The notes below the pieces were generated by a model that was not told the origin of the DNA, did no database searches, and saw nothing but the letters and a program-made list of their open reading frames with translations. A program made the translations under genes and the position numbers. From Platycnemis pennipes (Eukaryota; Arthropoda; Insecta; Odonata; Platycnemididae): 64,000 nt of DNA. Shown here piece by piece: positions 47,588-59,835 of this stretch. Position 1 is the first letter of the stretch; each line of letters begins with the position of its first letter. The stretch is taken from positions 44,734,354-44,798,353 of the forward strand of contig OW121849.1 in the NCBI GenBank assembly GCA_933228895.1, in the 5' to 3' direction.

Positions 47588-50500
47588 ACGCGCAGTATTC
47601 ATTTGGACCTTCTCGGCATCGGCTTCTTCATCTCACATTATATTTCAGGGAGAAGTAGCAGCGTGATGAAAAAAACCTCTTTGAACTCTCATGAGTGATA
47701 TCCAAAACATGCGTGGACGGCCAGAGGAATAATTTTGTGACCCCTGTATTCTACGTGGGAATGATTTCATGTATCCCTCATTTTATTTAGCATGATAATA
47801 ATTCGCTACGGCAAACTGTTTCGTTTTTGGCCGACAAATGTCGCTGGTTCGCAGGTCGATTGTGTTGAATTTATGGTGAAAATCACACAAGTCCTTCATT
47901 TCTAATGGAAATGGAGTGGTTCCAAAAGTGAATCTGGAATAAAACCCCTTCGATCGAGCCGACCAACAGATAATTATAGTCTGCGACGTAGTCGACAAAA
48001 GGCATCTCAGCAGGGCTATTCGTCCTATAAAAACTAATTTGTCCATTCGTGTGTGGTATGGGATGCCTTGGTCTGTTTCATCGGCATTGGTACCCCCTGT
48101 CATGGAACATTCTCGTAGATTTGTGGAGTTTTACTGCAAAAGAGAGTAATTATATGTATATTGTCCAAAGTTAAGATGTGTGGTTGTCAATAACAGGTTC
48201 AAATGAGGTCGCAAACCAGCGGGATAAAATCTTGCCGGTTTCCCGTATGCATTCGACAGTATTATACGTATTTCCTATATTCAGCTCACACTTTAAGCGT
48301 AAAAAGCAGGATGCCCCTTGTCAATTATATTTGAAGCAAATTTATTCAGTGGAGTATGAATCCTGCAGTAATTTTCGCGTCAATGCCGGAATAAAATCGC
48401 ATATTGAACTGAATTTCTACGTGGAACTCCCCACTTTAATACTATTTTTCATTCCTGGTGTCTTCCTCGATCATTAATCTATGGTAGGAATGTTTCAACT
48501 GTTTCATCGGCTTTGATGACACCATTTCGTTTTTGTGTACTAAGGGCTTCATTTCCGTTTCCTCTGAAAATAACGTCGCATGTAATGTGAATGTGATTGG
48601 TCTCCACTGCCAAGCGTGCACGGTGATGACCTAATATTTACGTTGACTTCTGTTTCATGTCGGACGCATGTATTTGGCCCTTTTTTTACTCTCAAGAGAC
48701 AATACTTACTATCACGAGCTCGTGTTGAGAAATGGCGAATTCTGATTCACTCCACCAAGTGTATGCTAGTGCCCAATACGTGAGTCAAGTGCATGAAAGG
48801 GGACTAAATCATGCATTGATGTCATTTAAGGTGTGAGCATTTGCTCACTTTCAGCGGGAGTATAAGCCAACACGGGTAAAAGAAAAAGCATTACTATAGT
48901 ATTTTTATTATTTTTTGACGAAAAGAGAACTTCAAATTTTTCATTGAGAGCACTTTGATATCTGCGTAATTTATCTAAGTTTTAGTCATGTTTATGTATT
49001 AACTTGTCGTCTATATTTCTTGTTCATGCGAAAATTTGTGTATGCATTACAGTGTAATGTTTTTACTTGCAGATGGATTTCATTAAAGGTATTGTCATTT
49101 ATTTCAAGACTTAATTGAATTTTTTAAATTGGCTAATTAATTGAAGGAAGAAGACATCATACACGACCTATATTAGCTATAATTCCTTTCTTCAAATGAA
49201 CAATCCTAAGCAGGGCATGTGTAGACTTATGATCTTTTGTAGATAATAATTTTTTCATGTGTACTTTGCATTTAAGCAGTTTTTGAAGGTAATTTTTGTG
49301 ATGATATATTTCAAGAATTAAATTGATAATTACTTTCGGATATCTTTTTACTCTTCCGCCATTTTCATTATCTTTTTGTATATTATCACTGACTTTCCTC
49401 TTTTTCTATTCAAAAAATACTTTCATCTTTAATTTATTTATAATGAGCGTGTACAATGAGATTTTGTCATGCAATTATACCCATGATGTGAAAAAGTTTG
49501 TTTCTTAACTACACCAGTGGGTGGTACCTACCTATTCAAAACGTGAAGTTAATCAAGACATACTGTTTTCTATGACATATTTGCCAGTGTGGAAATTTTG
49601 ACGTTACTCGTTCAATCTTAATTTTTAACTGTTTTTACTTCAAAACTGGATTTTCTAATTTATGATCATGTATGAAGAGAAAAAATCCAATTGCTTAAAT
49701 CCTACCTCACTGCTAAATGAAATTTATCATAAAACTATGTGGACTTCTTTCGGAAACATCTAGGTCTACAGATTAATTCGCAACAAAGACCAATTTAAAT
49801 CGATTGCTACCAGGTGCGCAGCCAAGAAGAGAGAATATGACTTTGTCACCATTTTACTACGTGATAAAAAGGCTATGGCGTTTGTTTTCTGTGAGGTCCA
49901 AAGAAGAAGAGGATTACTTAACAGTGTGGCAAAAGAAAGGAATTGAGGTGCTCGCGTTGAGCTCAAAACAATATTGCTTTCATTCTGGTCAGTAATCGGC
50001 TTTTGGTTTGGAAAATACAAGTTCTGACGGGAAATGGTCAAGAAGAAGTTATTTATTTATAAAATTTTGGATGCTAACATTTTTGTTGTGAGCAGCTAAC
50101 ACTTAAAATATCAATGTGTTTTTTCTTTCATTAGCACTAAATCATTACCAGACGTGACTCTTGGCTTACACAAAAGTTCCTACAATAAGACCGAATATCG
50201 AATGAACAAATTACTCCTTCCATGTTTGTAAAAAATTCAATGAATAATTCATAGCTGTGAATGTTTGGCAGCCTGCTCCCTGGCAAACACGAACGGCCTT
50301 TCTCTAACTGAAATCAGATAGATAAAATTGTTTTTGTTAATTTTCAAAGAAATTCTTGTAGACTTGTTGAGAAATATCTTCTTGAGTGAAAGACAAAAAA
50401 TGTTGCAGGTCATTGATTCGTAAAGAAATATTTACGCATGGTCTACAAATATGGTATTGGTTTCTCCAATACTGAGAGATAATTGACGTCTTACGTTCAA

Positions 50501-53500
50501 ACATCGAGTCGTGGCGCGAGTGCGTAACCAAGTCTTCTGAGATAAGACACACGATCAAAGGGCACAGAGAAGAAGCCTAATACTTCACTCAACTCTGCTG
50601 TGGCCGAAGAACCAAATGGTATGTTGTTAAATTGAAAGGCTTGAACCGGGAAAGTATTTTCTCCTTCAGTTGAGAATGATGACGGAATCCTGATGAACGA
50701 ATTCCGTGATCTTTTATTTATCTTCGATATCCTTATTTTACTGGTTAAGATTGGCTTATGTGTTATTTTTTGATGTCATAATTTCTTTTAAAAAAGAAAA
50801 TAAAAAATTGGAAATACATAATAAAGAGGGAAACGTTGGAAATAGAGTCACTAACAGGAAAAGCAAAAAGATTCAAAGAAAACTGGAAGGAAAGTGTTTG
50901 ACCTTATACCTTCAAAAAACATCCCGAGTAGAGGAATGAGAAAGAGGAAAGAATGAGGAAAGAGAACTGGAATGCAAGGTAATAGGAAAAAAAGGTTTAG
51001 GAAGAGATGAAGCTGGAATAGGTGAATGTGGCCTAATTTAGGAAAGGCAGGAGAAAAAGATTTTATTTTCTGAAGGCCAGGTAATTATTTCATTTATGTA
51101 GAATTTGCTCTCCGTCCACTCAATGAACCATTCCTTTACTCATGCAATCTCCTTTTCATAAGCCGTGGTGGTATTATATTATGTTGCTAGCAAGATATTT
51201 CTTTGAAAAGGCCTATATATTTCTTTGCTCATGGATGTGAAAGTAAACACAGCTACCCAACTTTTCTTCATTGAATATTTGGATTCCTTGGATATTTTTT
51301 TAATACTCTTTTTTTTTTAATCTCAGTCTGGTAATTGTATGGTTCTGAGAAACAGATTTGTTCTCGTACATTAGCTTCTTCCGAGTAACTGCTGAAACAA
51401 CTGTGAACACTGTTCATATCACTGAATATGATTCATTTGCATTTGCGTGTGTTTCATTTGCCTACGTCGATTTGACCGCATGTCATTTTAATGCTGCCCC
51501 CAGAAAACGCGAGCCAAAAATCTTAACTCGAGATGGGTTCAGGAATCGAAGGAATGATGGAAGGAATAAGGCTATTTCGTCAAGCGATTAAGCTCTGTGA
51601 TAAATAAAAACGTTGTTGATGATACTGACCAACCTTGATTGAAATAAGCCTTACTTAATCGTTTGAAGGAATTTGAATCATCAATTCATAACCAGGAACT
51701 GTCGTTGCCGAGTGAAGTCGTCGACCACTGTGGTCAGACCGGTATAGCACGATTGGAATACCTACTGTCTGTAAAAAAAAGCAAGACACCCGAGTTTGAG
51801 GAGCTCTATCGTCTAAACGAAGCAATCAATTTCAATGCAACAAAAAGCATACGAGAGAGAGTTTATTTCTACGTTGGATCATTTACTTCAAAAAATCTTC
51901 GGCTCCATAGTATTTCCTGTACTTAATTTTTTCTCAAAAAAGTACCCGTTTTTTGCGCGTAAAATCAAGTTGCCCAACTTTGAGCGCTTGTAATTCCCGT
52001 AGTTTTTGTTCCAAGAACTTGTGATTTTGATATAAGGAAGCCAGATCTATTAGTAACAGTTTTCAGAAAACAAATTGTTTATAGCACTAAAATTGATGGA
52101 TTTGTTGTAAATAACGCAAACCTCTGCTAACTTCGAAACAAATCGGTCAATTGAAAATTGATTGGTACTGTTGTATGCCGTAGAATGTAAGTAATGCAAG
52201 TACTGATAACATTTACATTAAATATCATTAATAAGGACAATATCGCTTATTATTTATCTAGATGTTTCTATACGCGTACCGGCAGCTCCGTCGTGGGGGA
52301 CGGAGGAGAAAAGAAGCGCGTGGTTGCCACCGACTCGGCAGTCGGCGCGCTTCCTTTAAATGACCTGAACGTACGGTAAAAGTATCTGTGTTGCTCCCTT
52401 CAGGTAAACTTAAGGATGTTAGGTTGGGGTGAGCTTTCATCAACATGCTTTATCATTATGGTAATCATCTCCACCCTTACGGCCGACAAAACACAATTCG
52501 GCAGAACTTTTGTAAGTCATGCCTCGCATGAAACCGACTTTAGCCTCTCACTTCGTCTGAATAAATATTTTAAAATGTCATGTGGGGTATAATGAGAGTT
52601 TCAGTGCGTTACGTGGCTGGAAGGGAAAGATCAGAAATTGGAATGAAAAGTGTTTCTCAGGCAAATGAATTCTACTTATTTTGAGTCGTACTTCAAATCT
52701 TATTATTCATTCCTACACAATTTCGTCACTGATTTCCATCCCTTTGCCAATGGCTCGTAAAATGTTTCTCAGATTTTTGTACGCCAGCGGGGTAAAGCCC
52801 CACAGACTGTTTAAATCAGTGTGGCCAAACTTCGGTGGGATCACAAGGACTCCTACCGAGTATTGATGTGAATCCGCCTCTGGGCCGGTTGTCGCAATGA
52901 GATTGCTGCTTTTTTGTGGTCACAAGAAAATAGTATACTTACTTGAAACCTCTCAACCCCGAATCGAAGATTATTTTACTTTCTTGATTGACGAAGAGAA
53001 ATTATTACAGAGTGAGATATATTTATGACCTTCTTGTTGATGTTCCACGTTAATAATCTTTCAAAAAGCTAATATCTGGTTACCTATGTTAAGCATGCGG
53101 GAATATAAACCTCAATGGTTCAGAAATACGATAGTAAATAGGTGCAGCCCAAGCCATGGATTTTGAAGCAAAGGCACTGTCATTCTTCAAATGATTACTC
53201 GGTTTACGCGATTCATTACTGCAGATGACAGTTTCCCATGCATTTCAGCGCTTCTTTGGGACAGAAAGCCTCTGACCTGAATTGACACAAGAGTTACCCT
53301 CATGAGAAGATGCTTTTTGAAACCAACGTGTTTTTTTGGTTACTCGACGTGATAACGGGATGTCCCTCACGCGGCAATGATTGTACTTTACGGGAATGTT
53401 GGTACTAATATTCAAAGATATATTTCAACATCGTTCTTGACATAATACGTATGGAAAATAGCTTATTGACACTCCTGGTGAGGACCCAACACGACTCCTT

Positions 53501-54069
53501 ACCTAACGCCCTTGCTTTCACTGTTAACAGAGTCAGTTTGTTACTTACGTCAGTTTCGACACATCCTCGTCTCTTCTTGGTTCTTTATAAGAAGCCGTAG
53601 ACGAATAAAGCCGCAATTCATGCGGCGATCCTTAGCATATCCTGGGATCAAAGGCAAAAAGTAAGCTGACCGATCGCCCCACGCCTAATCACCGCATTCT
53701 AGGTAAGCTTATGTGAAACCTCCTCGGGTGCAGAAAAAAAAATTCCGTCGTTTTCTTACCAAAACTCCTGCAAGGAAGGATTCCTGGGAAACATGAAGCG
53801 GCCTTCTTCGTGCAGCTTCTTTCGCTTAGCACCCTGATTTCTCCATCAAATGATTCAAGGAGAGCAGAGCGGTGCCTTTTGCATACGAGGAATTAAATGT
53901 GCAGAGGATGTGAGACAGACCTCTAACCACTCTACCCTTTGCCTTTCGATTTAATGGTCATTGGAGCAAAGGAGAATGCTGGATTATGAACAGATTGAGA
54001 GGGAAAGCTCATATATTCTCTGTCCACCATTCGGACCGTCTGGTCCTCCCAATCACATATTTCATTTGG
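47588..54069. other. Intergenic AT-rich DNA between the two genes
   Basis: About 6.5 kb with no exon or clear repeat recognised. Two moderately long open frames (51358-51591 and 51663-51926, + strand) encode products without recognisable domains and lack convincing exon context. A short CpG-rich patch lies at 52270-52360 without a recognisable function. Confidence 0.45.
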
Positions 54070-54256
54070 TTTCAAGACTGCCCCGCACTCAAAGGCACTT
54101 CAGATCGGTAGGAAAGGTAAAAGGATGGGAATGGAAGAGTAAGGTGTCAGACTGAAGAGGAACCCGGCGTCGGCATCAGTCTGCTCTTAACGGAAGGCGC
54201 CAAGGGGCCCACAACTTCGCGTCCCATCCGACGGACGGAATACTGAACACGAAGTG
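54070..54256 (-). repeat. SINE copy (9.1-kb family), partial, inverted
   Basis: On the minus strand: GAGCACTTCGTGTTCAGTAT, CCGTCCGTCGGATGGGACGC and CAGACTGATGCCGACGCCGG match the body of the 9141-9463 copy. The end region (ACTCAAAGGC on the + strand near 54090) matches that of the 13092-13395 copy. The tRNA-like head is missing or too diverged. It lies just upstream of the SAM-domain gene. Confidence 0.7.
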
Positions 54257-54842
54257 CTCATTGTATAGACCTATGTATAAAATGACTTCACTTCATAATT
54301 GCAATGTTTCCGTTTCCACCTATCACGTGACGAATCACTTGTTACACACCTTCGGGCCGTAATATTGAAATGCAGAGGGATCCTCATGGTCGCCGCGAAC
54401 GACTGATTTTCCCACCTGCATCTCTATCCGATGACCGACACTATAGACTTCAAGAGCGTTCGTTCCCCTTTCAGGGGAGCCACAATCTCCGTGGTGTGTA
54501 CTGCCACCTTGTGGTCGCAGACCCAACTACGTAGTGACTGCCGTACGCATTGAACACGAAAGCCACTGTCAGCCGAACCGGACGACTTGGGCCGGAAGAG
54601 ATAGTAGATATTAAGCGGAATTTCACGGAAACCATGTCCGATATGTGCCGATATTCTTCCTTATTAGACTACGGTCATTGTTTTCCTCAGCGGCATAAAT
54701 CTTACTGAAAGAACATCTATGGTCACGAGCGCTGTCCCCTCCGAGGAGATTTCACCTTTTTACTATCGCTGTTTACAACTTCCAGTGATCTCATTATCAT
54801 ACGCTCCAGCTTGCTGTCATATGCTGTCTAGGCGAGGAGCAA

Positions 54843-54923
54843 ATGTCAATGAGCGAGAACACACCTTCAGCCTTGACAGTACGAGGATGGGCAACGGAAG
54901 ATGTAGTGTTTGCACTTCGACAG
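54843..54923 (+). CDS. SAM-protein exon 1 (start of SAM domain)
   Basis: 27 codons from ATG to the donor gtattt (54924). Two ATGs two codons apart (54843 and 54849); the first has a good context (caaATG). It encodes SENTPSALTV and then GWATEDVVFALRQ, the W-x-x-EDV opening helix of a SAM domain. Ends in phase 0. The frame stays open upstream past an acceptor-like tgctgtctag (ends 54830), so this could instead be an internal exon starting at 54831 with extra coding sequence further upstream; none is recognised there. Confidence 0.65.
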
Positions 54924-57900
54924 GTATTTTTCTCTTAACGTTTATATGTTTTAAATGCATTCTAAGGTTGAGTTTATTTCGAAGAAGTGCTGCACCTATG
55001 TATATACTTATGGCTTAGAGATTTGCTAAGAAAAATTTGCAAAATTAAATTTGGAACATCCGTAGAATGAAACTAGGTTGAGTTTTGGAGGAAAATATGG
55101 AGCATGTCGGCGATGGAGCGTATTTCAAAACGAGGTGTGGTCGAGGGGGTGGAACGACTTAAAAGAGATCCAATTTTTGCCGTCTGCAGTGGTTGAAGCC
55201 GCCAATCGCTGCTCGCACTCCCTCATTAACTCCCCTTGCTCCGCGCAGCCTCTTAATTTTTAAGCTTTTTAAGTTTTACCCATGCCACTCGCGTTTATTT
55301 TTTATGGAATGAACTTCTGGTCTTCGAGCTTTAATGTTTTTTTTTCATTACAGTGACGCAAGAAAAGTTCGGTCGAGTAGTGATAATTCATGGTGCTGAT
55401 ATTTGCAAGAATCCCTAGTGGAATAGATATATTGTGTTTCTTACATTTTTGTCCTTTTATCTTTTCCAGAACGGACTCGACGATGTCGTACCATCATTCC
55501 GGAATAGGAATATCGACGGAAACGCTTTCTTAGTAGGTTATTTTTATGCTTATGTACAAATTGCTCAATTAATTTTTTTAAGAGAACGCTTATTTGTTTA
55601 CATCACGAAAGTTAATTTTTTTTTAATTTCAGAAATTGACGGAAATTCAACTGAAAACAGGGTGGAATCACGAATTGGGCGTGACTAGCATATGGTAAAT
55701 GCCTTAATTAGCTTTTTATTTTCATTGATAGACTCAAATTTGAAAAGTTTCAATAGCAGCTATTATCAAAGATATTTTTATCGTAAAATTATCCAGCCTC
55801 CCACCTACTGTCTTTATTTTTTTCAATTACTAATCCATTATCGGAGACTTTTAGCCTCTTGTTCCTGAGGCCCCTACTTTTAAACGGTAGTTTGAACTTA
55901 TACGACACACTCTTGAAAAACTTCCCAACTTTTCCTCTATTGCGTCTTCGTAGTTTCTACAGAGCAATCAAATGAACATTCTTTCTATTATTGCATTTCC
56001 ATGTTTTATAACGCATTTCCATTATTGATATTTTATAAATTGAAATGTGTTTACGTAATCCTCTGATTTTTTCCCGGTTCCTCACGCGTATATGGATGGA
56101 CAGTATGTCTACTAATGTATCATTACATCGCACTATATTATTTGGTACCATCCCGGAACCTTTTCGATATCACTTTTTCGCCAATATCTCCACTTCCGTT
56201 GGACGGATTTTCCTCGATTGTTGACTTCAACTGATTCCTTCGACCTGTACACTTCGCATTGGGGATTAACCTAATGTTTTTACCCTGGACCCCTTTAAGA
56301 ATACTCGACTTTGCATCAACTCCCTCCACTTCCGAGTTGAGATCAGTTCGAGTTCATGAATCCCGCTTTGAGCGATCCACTCATTTCCCTCGTCGGTTTA
56401 CCTTAATTCAAAAATAAATACTCCTTTTTATATTTACATTTAAAATTGAACTTTCATTTTATAAAAATATGGTATATTATGTTCTACTCTTTCCATCTAC
56501 CTTACATTCTCCATCGTTCTCCACACTCACCACTTGAAAGCCGATAATTTGTCCGTTCTGCAAGTTTCTGGGCGATATATTTCGGCGTCGTCGTGGAATG
56601 CCTCGGTCCGTATCATTCCTTTTTTCCATCCTTTTCTGTACGTTCTCCCTCAACGACCTTGTCATTATTTCTCTCCTACTAGTGAATGCTTCTTTCGCCA
56701 TGGCGTTTCTTCTTCGAACTTCGCACGTGCTATACACTTTTTCCTCCAATAGCTAAATTGCTCCAATTACGCAAGCTTGTGGCCTCTCACTTTTAAATTT
56801 AATATGGCCTGTAGTGCTCTGAAAAATCTCACTTAAAAAAATCAACGGTTATGTTGATGAACAGCTACTTGATTTACGTGGCTGAGTGATCTCAATATCA
56901 ATTATGATGAGATATCCGAAGCGTATTCATTCTAATTGAGTGAGGATCGACGCATTTAAATTGCAAGTTCATCGTTAATTTAACACTTTTGAAACTGATT
57001 TGAATGTTCACGCGGTCATATACTTTTACGACTCTAGGGGCACGAAAGCTCCCAGAATCGTCTTTTTAACAAGTTCAATTTCAATCGCTTATATCTGATT
57101 GGTCATGGCCACGCATGTTTATAACTTCTCGTTCGGATTAAAGAAAATGCGCTAGTAAGGGTACCTGCGAGGCAAAAGTATTATCATAAGAAATAAAGTT
57201 TGGTTCACAACATTAGCTGGTGGAATGGATGTCGAAAATAAGTGCTTATGTCTTCCTTCGTAATCCTACACTTAGCTTGTTCTTTCCAGGAAAATAGTGA
57301 AGCTCATCAATGACATTAAAGCGCAGACAGATATGGCAAGTTGCATCACATTCGGAGGGCAGCAGACCAAGGCACTGATACCACCGAAACCCGATTTGAA
57401 GCCGAAGGTGAAACCCAAGACAACCCAGCTTCCTGCAGAAGGCCCGTGGAAAATCCAGTCGAGAAACACAGGGTCGGCACCCATCGTAGGAGTCCGACCG
57501 CCTCCGTTCTGCCCTGCCACGCCACCAATGAGGAGGGACCCTATCCCGCTCCCTGCGGCTGCGGCCCTCATTCCACCCTCTCAACCATCCCACGCGAACA
57601 GGAGAGATCAGAGCCCTGGCCGTTTCAAACCTGTCTCACCCAAATGGAACTCTCGCGACCAGACCCCGGTCCCACCATCATCCTCCGGTAACTGGCGTAG
57701 CCCGGGCCCCACCTCGACCCTAGGCAGCCCATTCCCTTCTTCGCTGCCCCCATCACATTCCTGGGAGTGGAAGCCGAAACCCCCGACTCCTCAGAACAAA
57801 CCCATGTTGTTCGGGGTTTCGGAAGGCAAGAACGTCGCCAGTGACTGCCGCCCGGTTGAGGCCAGGCTGCCGGAGAAGCTGAGCCTGCTCGAGCAGCAGT

Positions 57901-58076
57901 TGTCGTCCGCCCTGAGGATGAGAGCAGCCAAGTCGGCGGTGCAGCTGAACGGGGGGTCGCCAGCGAAGCCGGTGGCGGAACTGGTCCAGCGTCCGACATT
58001 CAAGTCGCCTGTGGAGCCTTCGCAACCCGCCAAGAGGCCAGCTTACCTGCCCATGCCGCCACCCGTGGCCACGTGA
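54843..58076 (+). CDS. SAM-domain, proline-rich adaptor-like protein (4 exons, 3' end uncertain)
   Basis: Model: join of 54843-54923, 55470-55532, 55633-55694 and 57290-58076, 330 residues if the TGA at 58074-58076 is used. Residues 13-79 form a SAM domain: RGWATEDVVFALRQ, then GLDD, FRNRNIDG, FLKLTE, a short insertion GWNHE, LGVTSIW and KIVKLINDIK. Residues about 100-241 are rich in proline, serine and basic residues with many PxxP-type motifs, suited to SH3 or profilin binding. Residues 262-282 form a Leu/Gln-rich helix. An N-terminal SAM followed by a proline-rich region resembles SLP-76/LCP2, whose SAM also carries an IDG-x-x-FL-x-LTE core; in SLP-76 an SH2 domain follows. No SH2 exon is recognisable before the window ends. 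The SAM call is strong, the SLP-76 comparison is inference. Confidence 0.72.
55470..55532 (+). CDS. SAM-protein exon 2
   Basis: 21 codons, phase 0 at both ends, between acceptor cttttccag (55469) and donor gtaggt (55533). Encodes NGLDDVVPSF, RNRNIDG and NAFL, the central helices of a SAM domain: the GL turn, then IDG before helix 4. It is too short to appear as a convincing open frame by itself; the evidence is exact continuity with exons on both sides. Confidence 0.75.
55633..55694 (+). CDS. SAM-protein exon 3
   Basis: 62 bp between acceptor aatttcag (55632) and donor gtaaat (55695). Encodes KLTEIQLK, TGWNHE, LGVTSI and the first two bases of a Trp codon completed by the next exon. FL-KLTE is the classic SAM helix 4, and LGVTSIW leads into the last helix. 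TGWNHE appears to be a small insertion compared with most SAM domains. Confidence 0.75.
55695..57289. other. Intron 3 of the SAM-domain gene
   Basis: About 1.6 kb AT-rich intron. Contains the antisense LINE-like trace at 56560-56745. No extra exon is recognised, and the coding frame needs none. Confidence 0.5.
56560..56745 (-). mobile_element. Possible degenerate LINE reverse-transcriptase fragment
   Basis: Minus-strand translation contains EVRRRNAMAKEAFTSRREIM and TRSLRENVQKRMEKR, resembling the R-I-AMAKEAF-x-RR-x-LLT...SL-x-x-x-KRM segment of LINE reverse transcriptases that comes just before the region seen at 45340-45660. The continuation is not recognisable. Antisense in an intron of the SAM-domain gene. 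Confidence 0.4.
57290..58076 (+). CDS. SAM-protein exon 4 (last SAM helix and proline-rich region)
   Basis: Begins after acceptor tctttccag (57289) with the third base of W69, then KIVKLINDIKAQTD (final SAM helix). The remainder is proline-rich, with ALIPPKPDLKPKVKPK, VGVRPPPFCP, QPSHANRRDQSPGRFKPVSP and EWKPKPPTPQNKP, then LPEKLSLLEQQLSSAL and AYLPMPPPVAT. The frame reaches TGA at 58074-58076, but that TGA is part of ccac-gtgaga, a near-ideal splice donor at 58073. Either the protein ends here with 330 residues, or the exon ends at 58072 in mid-codon and further exons lie downstream. No AATAAA is near (closest about 1.35 kb away at 59.43 kb), which favours continuation. The exon is more GC-rich than the surrounding introns. 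Confidence 0.75.
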
Positions 58077-58910
58077 GAAACTAGAACATTTATGTCCTAG
58101 GTTATTTTAAGAAGTATTCACACTACTGATCTAAGATTTCCTCTGAGAGTACCCTTTTGGTACGAGAATGAACCCGTTGTCCTAATCATTAACTAGTGGA
58201 TTCTCGGTTTAAAGGTTCTCAACCATAGGGTGTGCGAAAAGGACCCAGCCGAGACACTGTGGCAAGGTTTTACTTTCTTTCTATCCCTCATCGGATAGAA
58301 TGCAAATCAAGTTAATTATTTTGATTCCTCAGTAAGTCATTGTTCAAGTCTTTTTACTCATATTTTGTATATTTACAAGGTGAATCCATTCCCTTGAAAA
58401 TATAAACATCTTTATCATACTTGCACCCATCATCCCCCTTCCCGTCAATAACCTTCCACTTCATCTTCCTCCCACTCTGCACCTCCGCCTATCAGCAAGC
58501 AGTCAGTGAGATCTCCTCTCAATCATCACCGACCTCGAACACTTACGACCAGAGACCGTTGATGACTTTTTTCTCCATCAATGCAAACATTCCGTTGAGT
58601 TAAGGTCTCTCGGATTTCCCTCACGGGTGATATCTTCCATTTCTACCAACGCTTCGGTGTACCACGCGTTCACCGAGTACTTCTCCGAAACGTCGGTAGA
58701 GTCAGATAAGTACAAGATCTTTCTTCAGTTAGTTTGCGCTTCTCTCGATGATGTTGGAGATCGACAATGGAAACGAAATCACTATTTTGATAGGAAATCT
58801 GCTTAGAGAGTGCCGATATGTATTTGATTCTTGGAATCCTTTGAGTAGTAATAATCGTTTTTTTCAGCATTAATCTTGATACGGTAATCTAGCAGTTCTT
58901 AACCCTTTTG
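58077..58910. other. AT-rich DNA after the last SAM-gene exon
   Basis: Either 3' flank or intron of the SAM-domain gene. No SH2-like exon and no AATAAA is recognised here. Confidence 0.4.
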
Positions 58911-58912
58911 GG

Positions 58913-59237
58913 ATCAATTGGTTTGGTGACTTGAGTACTGGCCTCCCACTCCGAGGGAACGGTTTCAAATACCAGCTATGGTATCCTTTTCTTAGCTATA
59001 CCGGTCCACACTTGAGCGCTGGGTGGAGAGAACATCGAGTTCAGTACTGCGTCCGACGGATGGGACCATAAATCGTGGACCCCTTGAAGCCTTTTGCTAG
59101 GTGGAAGCGGTGGAAACTAATGCCGACATTTCCTCCGTTCCTTGTGAAACGCTACATCTGCCCAAAATACCCATTTATCCTAATAGGCTGAAATGGCCTT
59201 AGCTCTACTCCACTGCGACCTCCCCTAACAGCCAACT
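58913..59237 (+). repeat. SINE copy (same family as 9141-9463)
   Basis: TTGGTTTGGTGACTTGAGTA and ACTGGCCTCCCACTCCGAGG (head), then CCGGTCCACACTTGAGCGCT, GTTCAGTACTGCGTCCGACG, AACTAATGCCGACATTTCC and ATACCCATTTATCCTAATAG follow the same order as the 9.1-kb copy over about 325 bp. Confidence 0.8.
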
Positions 59238-59594
59238 TAGATTTATTTTTTCTTGGGTCTTACTTACTTAAGTCTTACTTACGGTGATTTCATTCCTAAA
59301 TGATAGGAAGCAGAATGGATTGCTCTCTGAGACTACTTCTTTGTCCCGCGAAGATGAGGATGTTGGACCTTTGCGCATTTGGTATTCTCTTCACGTGCAA
59401 ATTCTAGAGTTGAGACTTTAATTTTATGGCATAATAAACTTGCGACTTTTATAACTCCCTTCGGAATGAAACTGGTTTCTGAAATGTCAAATCCTCAAGC
59501 AAATTCTTGGCGAGTAAAGTATCAAGGAATGAAGAGGGCTCATAGTTGTGAGGTAATTGTATTTCGGTTTGTCCTTTAGCCAAATATTCATAGT

Positions 59595-59835
59595 ATGAAG
59601 TTTTTTGACAACTTAATCGGCCATATCTTGGGACACGATGGCCTGACGAAGACAATCGTCGATGGAAAAGTAAACGGGGAGATTGGAAAAGGCAGGCCTC
59701 GTATGAGATGCATGAAACAGGTTGTGAAGGATTTAAAAGAGAATAATTACGTGAATATGAAAAGGTTGGCCGATATAAGAATCGTGTGTAGAGCAGCGTC
59801 AAACTTTTCCTAGGATTGTTGACTGATGATGAAGT
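59595..59835 (+). mobile_element. LINE ORF2 C-terminal fragment, second copy
   Basis: Encodes FFDNLIGHILGHDGLTKTIV, GKGRPRMRCMKQVVKD and NYVNMKRLADIRIVCRAAS, very close to the 29933-30185 fragment, then a stop and TGATGATGAAG, a decayed form of the GAT-repeat tail. 5'-truncated. The open frame over the fragment is intact. Confidence 0.85.

Noticed and set aside
51358..51926. Two successive open frames as a small gene
   Set aside because: No recognisable domain, no good splice pairing between them, and no promoter or polyadenylation context that I could support.
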